Assembly: GCA_947503555.1 (NCBI GenBank)
Contig: CANNEE010000003.1
Location: 287,093-351,092 of the forward strand
Reading direction: 5' to 3'
Length of the DNA: 64,000 nt
Source: an uncultured Shewanella sp.
Lineage (GTDB): Bacteria > Pseudomonadota > Gammaproteobacteria > Enterobacterales > Shewanellaceae
Under the pieces are notes generated by a model. It made no database searches. It was not told where the DNA came from and worked only from the letters and a program-made list of their open reading frames with translations. Shown here in pieces: positions 1-8,736 of the stretch. The number at the start of each line of letters is the position of its first letter. Within the stretch, counting starts at the first letter, position 1. A program made the translations under genes and the position numbers.

Positions 1-394
1 TTTTTGAATGCATGTCTCTATTGTTGGCTTATTGGGATCTCGATCTCAGTTGGCATAATGTAGGCCGTTCATAGGTAAGGCTTTATTGTTTAAGTTGTTG
101 ATTTAATTTGCTTTTAATGGTGTTTGTTAATCTTGTTTTTAATATGTTAATTCAACATTTTTGTATTTTGTAACAGGCTGAATAATCTAATGATTTATAG
201 GTTTTTCTTATTCTTTTACCCCCTTCAACTCTTTTTTGTTGGCAAAAAAGTAGTCGATTTTAGCCTGTTTGATTTGCGATTTTTGCTTATTTAGAATTCG
301 AAATCACTGAAATTATCAATGTGTAAATCAAATATTAAAATTGAGTTAGCGACAGTTTTAATGAGATTGTTGGATTAAACCTCAGGGGTAACCT
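1..394. other. Intergenic, no gene seen
   Basis: AT-rich, with several T and A runs. I see no convincing open frame, RNA gene or strong hairpin. The last bases carry an AGGGG ribosome binding site about 6 bases before the DUF3360 start, so the region probably holds that gene's promoter, but I cannot single out a -35/-10 pair with confidence. Confidence 0.5.
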
Positions 395-1846
395 ATGTCT
401 ACTGAATCCAATTCGTATAAGCAGCTGCATAAGCCAGCCAGCTCATTCGAAACCCGCGAAAGCTACTTGGAGCATGAGCTCACTATCATGAAGTTTAAGC
501 CTTGGCGCTTAAACCTTCCTTTCAAAGATTATGGTATTGAAATCGAAGATACTATTCCTGCACTTGCCGCGACTATCGGTAAGGTAGTGATGGTAACAGC
601 AATGGCAGCCGCCTTTGCTACTCAGTTTGGTCTATCTGCTGAGTTCGTTGCTGAAAACGTGCGTTATGAGCTTATTATCGCAGGTGTGATTTTTGCGATT
701 CTGTTTGCTGGTATTTTAAATCCAAATACCAACCTAGCGGGCACACACGGACCTATGATTCCGTTAATTCCGCTTATTGCTGCAGCGGGTGGTCATCCAC
801 TTGCGTTAGGTATTATGGTGGGTGTCTTCGGATTGCTCCTCAGTGCTACCAAAGGTGGCTCAAAGCTAGTAAAACTCAGTGGTGAAGGGGTCCGGGGGGG
901 CTTGCTGATCTACCTCGGTGCCGTGGGCTTGATTGGCCAAATCGGTAAACTAGAGTCTTGGTCTACAGGTATTGAGCGTGGCTACGTCTCATTCGGTGTG
1001 ATTCTAGCGACCGTAGTGGTATACGCTTACCTTGCTAAAGTGAATAAGCGTTGGTTAGCGATTCCTTTATGTTCACTACTGGCAGGTATCGTTGCTTATG
1101 CTCTAGGAACACCGTTCGAGTTTGTTACTGAACCTGGTCTACCACCACTAAGTCCTATGTACTGGTGGGGTGAGAACACTGGTTGGCAGCTAGGTTGGCC
1201 TGAACTAAGCCACTTTGTAGCAGTTATTCCATTTGCGATTCTGGCTGTTGCTATGTGGTCTCCTGACTTCCTCGGTCACCGTGTATTCCAAGAGCTTAAC
1301 TATCCAAGAAAAGCTGACGGCGTATTGATGAACGTAGATGATACTATGACAGTATGTTCTATCCGTCAGATTGTCGGTTCTGTATTAGGTGGTGGTAACT
1401 TAGCATCTTCTTGGGGTACTTATATGATCCCAGCAGCTATCGCTAAGCGTCCAATTCCAGGTGGCGCAATCCTAACGGGTATCATGTGTGTACTAGCTGC
1501 GGTATTGGGTTACCCAATGGATCTTGCTATGTGGGAGCCGGTACTGCGTGTAGCACTACTTGTAGGTGTATTCTTACCGCTTCTTGAAGCTGGTATGCAG
1601 ATGGTTCGTGACACTCAAAGCTCTCAAACTGCTGGTGTATGTATGTTTGCTTGTGCATTCGTTAACCCAGTATTTGGTTGGGCACTGACTATGCTATTAG
1701 ACAACATGGGCCTAATCGGTGATAAAGAGCGTGCTGCTAAACTTGCTTTCGCTGATAAGTTTGTCATTCCTATGATTGCATTTGTTATCTGTGTGGGGGC
1801 ACTTGCCCTAGTAGGTCAGCTTCCAGGTATTCCTGCGATTCTGTAA
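395..1846 (+). CDS. DUF3360 family integral membrane protein
   Basis: A 483-residue polytopic membrane protein. About 50 soluble N-terminal residues are followed by some ten to twelve hydrophobic segments with Gly/Pro-rich stretches such as NTNLAGTHGPMIPLIPL near residues 110-125. That glycine/proline-rich layout resembles sulfate/NCS2-type carriers, and I recognise the sequence as the DUF3360 family found in Vibrio and Shewanella. The transported substrate is not known to me. The ATG has an AGGGG ribosome binding site. A strong terminator follows directly, so the gene is probably monocistronic. Positions 894-900 are a run of seven G inside the coding frame. Function as a transporter is inference; family membership is fairly sure. 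Confidence 0.85.
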   Translation: MSTESNSYKQLHKPASSFETRESYLEHELTIMKFKPWRLNLPFKDYGIEIEDTIPALAATIGKVVMVTAMAAAFATQFGLSAEFVAENVRYELIIAGVIFAILFAGILNPNTNLAGTHGPMIPLIPLIAAAGGHPLALGIMVGVFGLLLSATKGGSKLVKLSGEGVRGGLLIYLGAVGLIGQIGKLESWSTGIERGYVSFGVILATVVVYAYLAKVNKRWLAIPLCSLLAGIVAYALGTPFEFVTEPGLPPLSPMYWWGENTGWQLGWPELSHFVAVIPFAILAVAMWSPDFLGHRVFQELNYPRKADGVLMNVDDTMTVCSIRQIVGSVLGGGNLASSWGTYMIPAAIAKRPIPGGAILTGIMCVLAAVLGYPMDLAMWEPVLRVALLVGVFLPLLEAGMQMVRDTQSSQTAGVCMFACAFVNPVFGWALTMLLDNMGLIGDKERAAKLAFADKFVIPMIAFVICVGALALVGQLPGIPAIL

Positions 1847-1865
1847 TATCTAAAACAGATATTAA

Positions 1866-1899
1866 CAACGGCTATAGGTTTTCCTTTAGCCGTTTTTAT
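1866..1899 (+). terminator. Rho-independent terminator after the DUF3360 gene
   Basis: Arms AACGGCTATAGG and CCTTTAGCCGTT pair around a short TTTT loop and are followed by a T run. It lies about 20 bases after the stop codon. Confidence 0.85.
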
Positions 1900-2041
1900 T
1901 TAAAGCTAGGGCATGCCCCAAAAGCTTTATCAGTCTATTGCTAGCTGGAGTTTTGTTCCAGCTAAGCGGTAGGGAGTAATAACAATAAGTTGAAGGAAGG
2001 CATCAAATTAACTCTTAAGAAGTTAAGGGTGCTACACATTG

Positions 2042-2073
2042 GGCTGACAGCATTGCTGTCAGCCTTTTTATTT
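2042..2073 (+). terminator. Second rho-independent terminator
   Basis: Arms GGCTGACAGC and GCTGTCAGCC around ATT, followed by TTTTTATTTT. It lies about 140 bases beyond the first terminator with no open reading frame between them, which suggests that something short is transcribed in 1900-2042 (see findings). Confidence 0.85.
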
Positions 2074-2177
2074 TCTCGCCTCGACAACAGTCTCGTTTCC
2101 TCTGTGACAATGTCGACCATTTTCACCCTAGTTTTACCTCTTAACGGGCATAAATACGTTTATTGTTGAGAGGTGTT

Positions 2178-2372
2178 ATGAAAATTCAAATTAAGTTGTG
2201 GATACCTGCCATCCAGTCAGAGTTGTTCCTAAAGCAATTATTTAGCAATAAGACATTGAGAAACAAGCAGATAGAAGAGTGTGTTTTGCTGCTAGCTTGT
2301 AAAGAGTTTAGGGCGAGTTGTAGGCGTCAAGTTAACAAGGTGAGTGGTTTTCTGGGGAGAAGTCATCTATGA
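2178..2372 (+). CDS. Small hypothetical protein, leader gene of the efflux operon
   Basis: A 64-residue basic protein rich in Lys, Arg and Cys. I chose the ATG at 2178 rather than the TTG codons at 2163 because GAGAGGTG sits just upstream. Its stop overlaps the next ATG as ATGA, a typical translational-coupling junction, and this is the best evidence that it is really translated. It matches no family I know and has no membrane segment or signal peptide. It may act as a leader peptide or a small regulator of the pump; its function is unknown. Confidence 0.5.
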   Translation: MKIQIKLWIPAIQSELFLKQLFSNKTLRNKQIEECVLLLACKEFRASCRRQVNKVSGFLGRSHL

Positions 2373-3520
2373 GAATGCCTAGATTAAATCGAATGGCCAT
2401 CAATGGATTGGCCCTATTATCTATTCCTGTCGCGATTTTATTGACAGCGTCGGCGATCGCTAACAAGCCTAGTTCCGTTGCCACTAAGCCTGAAATGGTT
2501 TTGCCTAAGGTGACAACCCTTAATGTCGAAGCGGGGCCACACTATAGTGAGCTTGAACTCTATGGTGAAGTCAAAGCGTTAGAGACCTTGAACCTGTTAG
2601 GGGAAGTGTCGGGCCGAGTGATCACAAAATCTGAAAAGTTTCAGCCAGGACAAGAGGTGCGAGAAGGCGAGCTCTTGTTGGAGATAGATGATGCCAGCTA
2701 TCGAGTAGAGCTCGCTGACGCAAGAAAACAGCTTGCCGATGCCCATCTTGCGTTGTTGCAAGAAAAGCGTAAAAAGCAGCGTGCCGAAGCGGAGTGGAAA
2801 GTCTCTGGTATAGCGGGCAAACCGAGTCAGCTTGGTTTAAGGGAGCCGCAACTTGCTGTAGCTCAAACACAATATGAGGCGGCTCAGGAGCGAGTCGCCT
2901 TAGCATTAGAGAAGCTAAATAAGACTAAGATTTATGCTCCATTTGATGCTGTGGTAATAAGTCGTAATGTGGCTTCAGGGAGCTATATTAGCCAGGGCAG
3001 TCAAATTGGCGAGTTAAAGTCCATAGCGCAACTTGAAATCAAACTGGCTTTGTCTCAGCGTCAATGGCAGCAACTGCCAAGTGTTCTTGACGACATGCAA
3101 GTACAGGTGCTGTCTCGAGGTAAGGATAATCTAGTTTGGTTAGGAAGGGCGAAAGACTTGTCCTTAGTGGTAGACAGTAAAACTCGAACACGAACCTTGA
3201 CCGTAGTGGTCGACTCTCCCCTTGAAAGTGAGCAGCCTTTGCTGCTTGGCAGTTTCGTTAAGGTCAGAATCCTAGGGAAAAAGTTGGACGCCAGTTTTGA
3301 ATTACCGCCCTCTTCGGTGACAGCAGACGGCTTTATCTGGTTTGAATTGGGAGGGCAATTGCATAAGCAAAAGGTGCGTCCTCTGTTTCAGAATCGTAAA
3401 GCCATTACGATAGCTAAAGGGGAGTTATCTAATCAACTTAACCTAGTAAGAAAGCCATTATCTCATTATGTCGAAGGGATGGCGGTGATGGCTAGTTCGG
3501 AGTCTGCCTATGTCAACTAG
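2369..3520 (+). CDS. RND efflux periplasmic adaptor (membrane fusion protein)
   Basis: A 383-residue HlyD/AcrA-type adaptor that would link the inner-membrane pump to an outer-membrane channel. The N-terminal hydrophobic segment (about residues 10-30) acts as signal or anchor. A lipoyl-like half-motif near residues 70-105 (GEVSGRVITKSEKFQPGQEV) is followed by an alpha-hairpin rich in Ala, Lys, Gln and Glu (about 110-185). The second lipoyl half is NKTKIYAPFDAVV near 190, followed by beta-barrel and membrane-proximal domains. It overlaps the leader gene by ATGA and the pump gene by 11 bases. No outer-membrane factor is encoded here, so a TolC-like channel from elsewhere must be used. Confidence 0.9.
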   Translation: MRMPRLNRMAINGLALLSIPVAILLTASAIANKPSSVATKPEMVLPKVTTLNVEAGPHYSELELYGEVKALETLNLLGEVSGRVITKSEKFQPGQEVREGELLLEIDDASYRVELADARKQLADAHLALLQEKRKKQRAEAEWKVSGIAGKPSQLGLREPQLAVAQTQYEAAQERVALALEKLNKTKIYAPFDAVVISRNVASGSYISQGSQIGELKSIAQLEIKLALSQRQWQQLPSVLDDMQVQVLSRGKDNLVWLGRAKDLSLVVDSKTRTRTLTVVVDSPLESEQPLLLGSFVKVRILGKKLDASFELPPSSVTADGFIWFELGGQLHKQKVRPLFQNRKAITIAKGELSNQLNLVRKPLSHYVEGMAVMASSESAYVN

Positions 3521-6500
3521 CTCCGCATCTCAGAAGGGGATTATCGCTTGGTTTGTTCATAACTCAGTTGCTGCCAACCTGTTAATGGTGATGATTATAT
3601 TTGCAGGTATTGCTGCCATATCTAATGTGAGAGTGGAAAGTTTTCCCAGTATTCCACCTAATAGCATTACTGTCAGCATCGCCTTTGAAAGTGGCTCGGC
3701 TCAATCTGCAGAAGAGGGCGTTGCCATCAAAGTAGAGGAAGCCTTGCAAGGTGTTGAGGGAATAAAAACCATAGAAAGTAGCTCCGATGGTCAAGGGGTA
3801 ACAGTGACTGTGGTTAAAAAAAGCAGTTATAGCTTGGATGCACTGTACCGTGACGTGAAGGTCAAGGTTGATGCTATTGGTAATTTACCAAAATGTGCAG
3901 AGAAGCCTGTGATTAGCGCTCAGCAGGATTTAGAAGAGGTGATTTCGGTTAATCTCTATGGCCAAGTCTCAAGCAGCGTATTACAGCAATATGCTCAAGA
4001 GCTTAGAAGTGAGTTGTTGGCTAATCCGCAAATTCAAAAAGTGGATTATGTGGGCTGGAAACAAGAAGAGATACGTATTGAGGTCGATGAATACCAGTTG
4101 CAGGCATTAGGTCTCTCCCTAGAAAACATCGCCAGCAAAGTTGGGGCGGCTTCGATTACCGATACTGGCGGTGAGCTCAATGGGGCTCAAGGCAAGTTGC
4201 TACTGAAAACCGAGCAGCAAAGGTATAACGCAAAGGAATTTGCCTCTATCCCTATTAAACAGTTAGCCAATGGCAGCGAAATATTATTATCCGATATCGC
4301 GCATATTCAGGATAGCCATGACCATACTGAGAATATCACTCGATTTAATGGTCAAGCTTCCGTGGGCGTTAAGGTTAAAATGTACGGCAAGTACAATATT
4401 ACCGATGTCGCTGCTGCGGTTAAGCAAGTGGCACAGGAGTTTCAGTCAAGCTTGCCTCAAGGGATCAGCCTCGCTCTGTCTAATGATCAGAGTGAGCCTA
4501 TTAAAGCACGGCTATCGCTATTGATGAGCAATAGCATTCAAGGTGTCGTGTTAGTGGTAGGGCTACTCGCGCTGTTTTTGAATATTCGAGTTGCGCTATG
4601 GGTAGGCTTAGGTCTGCCTGTGATTTTTGCTGGCGCCTTAGCCTTGATGGGAGATAGCTTTTTTGGACTGACGCTTAATGAGCTCACCACCTTTGGCTTT
4701 ATTATGGCTTTAGGCATAGTGGTTGATGACGCTGTCGTTATTGGTGAGAGTATCTATGAGCAAAGGGAGAAGCAGGGCGCCAGTATTCAGTCGACCATAG
4801 ATGGTGCGCTTAAAGTGGCAACGCCAACGACCTTCGGCGTGCTAACGACTATGGTTGCCTTCATGTCTATGACCTTGATTGAGGGAGATCTAGGTAAGAT
4901 TTTCGCTCAATTTTCCTATGCGGCGGCGTTTTGTTTACTGTTCTCGCTAATCGAGTCTAAGTGGATTTTACCGGCTCATCTTGCTCATGTTCGTATGCAC
5001 TCTAATGCCAAGCCGGGAAGTTTCTCTGGCTACTGGAGTAAGTTACAGACTAAGGTGTTGTTTGGCTTAAGTTATGTGACCCAAAAGTACTATAAGCCGA
5101 GCCTACTTAAGGTGCTCAAGTATCGCTACGCATTTTTGGCGCTATTTATCTCTCTATTTATTGGAGTGATAGGTCTTGTGCCTGCAGGAAAGGTGAAGGC
5201 GGTGTTTTTTCCCGAAATTTCAGCTGATTCCATCGGCATTGAGCTTGCCTTTCAAGAGGATGCTGGCTTTGGCATGGTGCAGCGAGAAACCTTAGTGGTA
5301 GAAGGATTAGCCGACGCCTTAAATAAAAAACTAACTCAAGAATATCAGTTAACTAAAGCACCGATTCAGAGTGTGTTAACAGATACCAGTCAATCTGGAG
5401 CCAGTATTACTGTTGGGCTATCGGCCAATAATGATAGGCCGTTTACCGCTAACGAATTGGCGAAACGCTGGCAGGCTGAGCTGCCACCACTTGAAGGGAT
5501 AGAAACGATTAATTTCTCAGCGCAGATGATAACAGATAAGGATATTAGCATTGAGCTTAGGAGTAGGAACCTGTCAACCATAGAGTCAGCTGGCAGTGAG
5601 TTGGTGCAAGAACTAAAGCAATTAAATGGTGTATTTGGAGTCAAAAACGATGCCAGAGCCGCTCTTATGCAGGCGGATATAGAGGTCAATGCTCAAGGCA
5701 AGGCCATGGGGTTGAGTAGCAGTGATTTGATACGTCAGTTGCAATATGCCTATCAAGGATTTGAGGTGCAAAGGATTCAGAAAGGAGAAAATGAGATTAA
5801 AGTAAAAATTCTCTATCCCGATGCAAGGCGCCAGTCGTTAGCGGATCTCGAGTATGCCAATATTCGTTTAGCCGATGGTAGCATTGTGCCCTTAACTTCG
5901 GTGGCGAGTATTTCAACCAAATATGTATCAACCAAAATTAAACGTCTTGATTATAGCCGAGTTAATCAGGTGACCGCAGACGTGGATAAGAGTGTGACCT
6001 CTCCAGAAGCGATATTAGTGAAGTTAAATAATGGTATTTTTAAACAGCTTAAACAGCAATATCGAGATCTTGATATCGTTATTTCTGGGCAACAAAGAGA
6101 GAAAGAGGAGATCACTAGCTCCTTTAAAGGTGCCTTTGTTGTGGCTTTGCTGGCCATTTATGCACTGTTGGCTATTCCGCTTAAATCCTATTGGCAGCCG
6201 TTAATCATTATGTGTGCCATCCCTTTTGGTATGGTGGGAGCGATATTTGGACATATGCTTCACGGAATTTCGATTAGTCTGTTATCCCTGTTTGGGATGC
6301 TGGCGCTCAGTGGTGTGGTGGTTAATGATAGCTTGTTACTGATCTCTCGCTACAATATTGGGAGAGCTGCGGGTTTATCTGTGACTCAAGCATTGGTTGA
6401 GTCAGGTACAGGGCGCCTAAGAGCGATTTTATTAACGTCGGCGACAACCTATTTTGGTCTATTGCCCCTATTGGCTGAGACGTCACGGCAGGCACAGTTT

Positions 6501-6662
6501 TTAATCCCTGCTGCGGCCTCCATGGGCTATGGTATTTTGTTTGCGACCGTCATTACCTTAGTGTTAATCCCAGCCTTAGTGATGACTGTTGAGGATCTGC
6601 AAGGCGTTATTTTTCAAAAGCAAAACAGCAAGATTGGACAGGAAAAATTAATCTATGACTGA
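3510..6662 (+). CDS. RND family efflux pump, inner-membrane subunit
   Basis: A 1050-residue AcrB/MMPL-type proton-driven exporter of the usual length for the hydrophobe/amphiphile RND group. The first membrane segment is near residues 12-32. Two large periplasmic loops and two blocks of membrane helices (about 335-500 and 540, then 870-1030) are visible. The proton-relay helix reads GIVVDDAVVIGE near residues 405-416, with the paired Asp typical of helix 4. It overlaps the adaptor gene before it and the response-regulator gene after it by 8 bases, so pump and regulator are made together. Substrate cannot be told from sequence; the divergent family suggests something other than classical AcrB drugs. 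Confidence 0.92.
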   Translation: MSTSSASQKGIIAWFVHNSVAANLLMVMIIFAGIAAISNVRVESFPSIPPNSITVSIAFESGSAQSAEEGVAIKVEEALQGVEGIKTIESSSDGQGVTVTVVKKSSYSLDALYRDVKVKVDAIGNLPKCAEKPVISAQQDLEEVISVNLYGQVSSSVLQQYAQELRSELLANPQIQKVDYVGWKQEEIRIEVDEYQLQALGLSLENIASKVGAASITDTGGELNGAQGKLLLKTEQQRYNAKEFASIPIKQLANGSEILLSDIAHIQDSHDHTENITRFNGQASVGVKVKMYGKYNITDVAAAVKQVAQEFQSSLPQGISLALSNDQSEPIKARLSLLMSNSIQGVVLVVGLLALFLNIRVALWVGLGLPVIFAGALALMGDSFFGLTLNELTTFGFIMALGIVVDDAVVIGESIYEQREKQGASIQSTIDGALKVATPTTFGVLTTMVAFMSMTLIEGDLGKIFAQFSYAAAFCLLFSLIESKWILPAHLAHVRMHSNAKPGSFSGYWSKLQTKVLFGLSYVTQKYYKPSLLKVLKYRYAFLALFISLFIGVIGLVPAGKVKAVFFPEISADSIGIELAFQEDAGFGMVQRETLVVEGLADALNKKLTQEYQLTKAPIQSVLTDTSQSGASITVGLSANNDRPFTANELAKRWQAELPPLEGIETINFSAQMITDKDISIELRSRNLSTIESAGSELVQELKQLNGVFGVKNDARAALMQADIEVNAQGKAMGLSSSDLIRQLQYAYQGFEVQRIQKGENEIKVKILYPDARRQSLADLEYANIRLADGSIVPLTSVASISTKYVSTKIKRLDYSRVNQVTADVDKSVTSPEAILVKLNNGIFKQLKQQYRDLDIVISGQQREKEEITSSFKGAFVVALLAIYALLAIPLKSYWQPLIIMCAIPFGMVGAIFGHMLHGISISLLSLFGMLALSGVVVNDSLLLISRYNIGRAAGLSVTQALVESGTGRLRAILLTSATTYFGLLPLLAETSRQAQFLIPAAASMGYGILFATVITLVLIPALVMTVEDLQGVIFQKQNSKIGQEKLIYD

Positions 6663-7341
6663 TCAATTAGTGATTCGAGTGTTATTGATTGAAGATGATA
6701 GAGATCTGGCGTCATCTGTGGCTGATTACCTCAAGTATGAGGGAATACAGACAGATCATGCATACAATGGCTATACAGGTCTGAATCTAGCGACGAAGGA
6801 GTCCTATGACGTGATTTTACTCGATATCATGTTGCCCAGAATGGATGGTTTTACGCTTTGTCAGCGGCTTCGACAGGCTGGTATAGATACTCCAATATTG
6901 ATGTTAACGGCGAAAGATACCCTAGCCGATAAAGAGGTGGGGTTTAACTCGGGCACAGATGACTATCTGGTTAAGCCTTTTGCTATGCAGGAGTTGGCTA
7001 TGCGGGTTAAGGCATTGGCCAAGCGCAGAAGTGGTCAACAGCGCAAACTAGAGTTAGGGACACTAGTGTTTGATCTGGATAATCGATTAGTCACACGTGA
7101 AGGTCAAGAGATCAAGCTAAATCGAACCAGCTTGAACTTGCTTGAGATCCTGATGAGAAAGAGTCCTGGCATAGTCAGTAAGCGGGAGATTGAGGAGCTG
7201 TTGTGGCCAGACGATGCACCAGAGAGCGATAATCTAAAGGTACAGTTATATCAATTAAGACAACAGATAGATAAGCCTTTTGAAGATAAGCTCATTGAAA
7301 CCGTGGTGGGTCATGGTTTTCGAATAAGAGGTAAGGGGTAA
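6655..7341 (+). CDS. OmpR-family response regulator of the efflux operon
   Basis: A 228-residue regulator. The receiver domain (about 8-120) has the acidic pair EDD at 13-15, phospho-acceptor Asp57 in ILLDIMLPRMDGF, a Thr near 85 and Lys in LVKPF near 107. The C-terminal winged-helix DNA-binding domain covers about 130-226. It overlaps the pump gene by 8 bases and is followed after 3 bases by the kinase gene, so it is almost certainly the cognate partner of that kinase. It probably controls this operon in response to the exported compound (inference from context). Confidence 0.92.
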   Translation: MTDQLVIRVLLIEDDRDLASSVADYLKYEGIQTDHAYNGYTGLNLATKESYDVILLDIMLPRMDGFTLCQRLRQAGIDTPILMLTAKDTLADKEVGFNSGTDDYLVKPFAMQELAMRVKALAKRRSGQQRKLELGTLVFDLDNRLVTREGQEIKLNRTSLNLLEILMRKSPGIVSKREIEELLWPDDAPESDNLKVQLYQLRQQIDKPFEDKLIETVVGHGFRIRGKG

Positions 7342-7344
7342 GAG

Positions 7345-8637
7345 GTGGCAATCAAGTTACTTAATAATATTCCGATAAAAAATCGGCTAACCTCATTTTT
7401 TCTTGGGATCACTTTAGTCACTTTATTGTTAGCCCCAGCCTTCTTATCTCACTATTTTGAGACCGGCTTGGAACATGCGGGAAAGTTGAGTCTGCTAACA
7501 GAGAATAAGGATTTTTCCGATGCCTATTTAGTTAATAAAAACACACCTTTGCCTAATTCCAATGTGTTCACCTTTGCCTTTGATGAAATGCCTAGCTTTA
7601 AAATGCGAGGTGTTGATCTGCTAGATAATATCGAACTTGAAGATGATGAGTTTCGATTTGTATTTAGCGATAACTATTTTATTAATGATGATGGCTCTGA
7701 AGTCGTGCTTTTAGCACATAAACGCATTCTTGATGATGGAAGGAGCTTGTTTTCTGTTGCTAAATTCAACTTAGAAGGGGCAGACCCCTATGTGACTAAG
7801 TGGATTAAGACCCTAGAATGGATCACCGCAGGGATTTTGTTTGGTTATCTAGCGCTAGTGATAACAGCCCTTTGGTATTACAGCCGCGGATTAGGTAAGC
7901 AAACCACACAATTGCTCACTTGGGCCGAACAAGTGTCGGTAGATCGCACTAAACAGGTGCATCCTCTGTTTAAGTTTGATGAGTTTAATCGCATCGCGAC
8001 TTGCTTAGAGCAGGCGCTAGAGAAAAATGCCAAGTTAATTGAACGGGAGCAGAAGTTCCTGTCCCATGCCAGTCATGAACTCAGAACACCTATTGCGATT
8101 ATTCGTGCCAATATGGAGATTTTAGAGCGTATCAGTTTGCCTGATATCGCCAGTGAACCATTAAATCGCGTCGATAGAGCCAGTAACAGTATGCAGTTAT
8201 TGACTGAGACCTTGCTTTGGCTAGGTCGGCAGAGTGAAAGTCCACCAACCCAGAGAATGCTGGATATTGCTGCGCTTTTGACACGATTGATTGATGAGCA
8301 AAGTTATCTTATTCAAGATGAAAATGTAGAAGTGATTTGCGACTTTGCCCATGCTCCGAGTTTAGTGTTACCGAGTGCGCCTTTAATGATAGTGCTGAAT
8401 AATTTGATTCGAAATGCCTTTCAATATACTCATCAAGGTTGGATTAAAGTCAGTTTCCATGATAATCAAATATCGATAGAGAACCATGATACCCATGTGG
8501 TCGAAGATAAGGATGTGGTGAGTTTTGGTTTAGGTTTGGAGTTAACCCAAAAGGTATGTAATAAGCTTGGGTGGACGCTGGTGTTAGAGCCAGGCTCTGG
8601 TGGTATGACAGTCAACTTGATATTGCCTCACAGTTAA
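7345..8637 (+). CDS. Sensor histidine kinase of the efflux operon
   Basis: A 430-residue membrane kinase. Transmembrane segments lie near 14-36 and 157-180, enclosing a periplasmic sensor of about 120 residues with no family match I recognise. A HAMP-like linker follows, then the phospho-acceptor box with His244 in FLSHASHELRTPIAI. The ATPase domain has an N-box at NNLIRNAFQYTH and a shortened glycine box around FGLGLELTQKVCN. It starts with GTG 3 bases after the response regulator and is the last gene of the operon. Confidence 0.9.
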   Translation: MAIKLLNNIPIKNRLTSFFLGITLVTLLLAPAFLSHYFETGLEHAGKLSLLTENKDFSDAYLVNKNTPLPNSNVFTFAFDEMPSFKMRGVDLLDNIELEDDEFRFVFSDNYFINDDGSEVVLLAHKRILDDGRSLFSVAKFNLEGADPYVTKWIKTLEWITAGILFGYLALVITALWYYSRGLGKQTTQLLTWAEQVSVDRTKQVHPLFKFDEFNRIATCLEQALEKNAKLIEREQKFLSHASHELRTPIAIIRANMEILERISLPDIASEPLNRVDRASNSMQLLTETLLWLGRQSESPPTQRMLDIAALLTRLIDEQSYLIQDENVEVICDFAHAPSLVLPSAPLMIVLNNLIRNAFQYTHQGWIKVSFHDNQISIENHDTHVVEDKDVVSFGLGLELTQKVCNKLGWTLVLEPGSGGMTVNLILPHS

Positions 8638-8657
8638 GCGACTAGAAGTGTAAACGC

Positions 8658-8697
8658 AAAAGGGTGAAGAACATGAATTCTTCACCCTTTTTGCTTT
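8658..8697. terminator. Bidirectional terminator between convergent genes
   Basis: Arms AAAAGGGTGAAGAA and TTCTTCACCCTTTT flank a short loop. A runs on one side and T runs on the other let it serve both the kinase gene (plus) and the DUF2860 gene (minus). Confidence 0.9.
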
Positions 8698-8736
8698 TAG
8701 CGTAATTTAAAATAATCTTCGCACTAGGACTGCTGG

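Noticed and set aside
1994-2170. TTG-started frame running through the second terminator
   Set aside because: It would place a strong terminator hairpin inside a coding region and has no ATG, GTG or family match.
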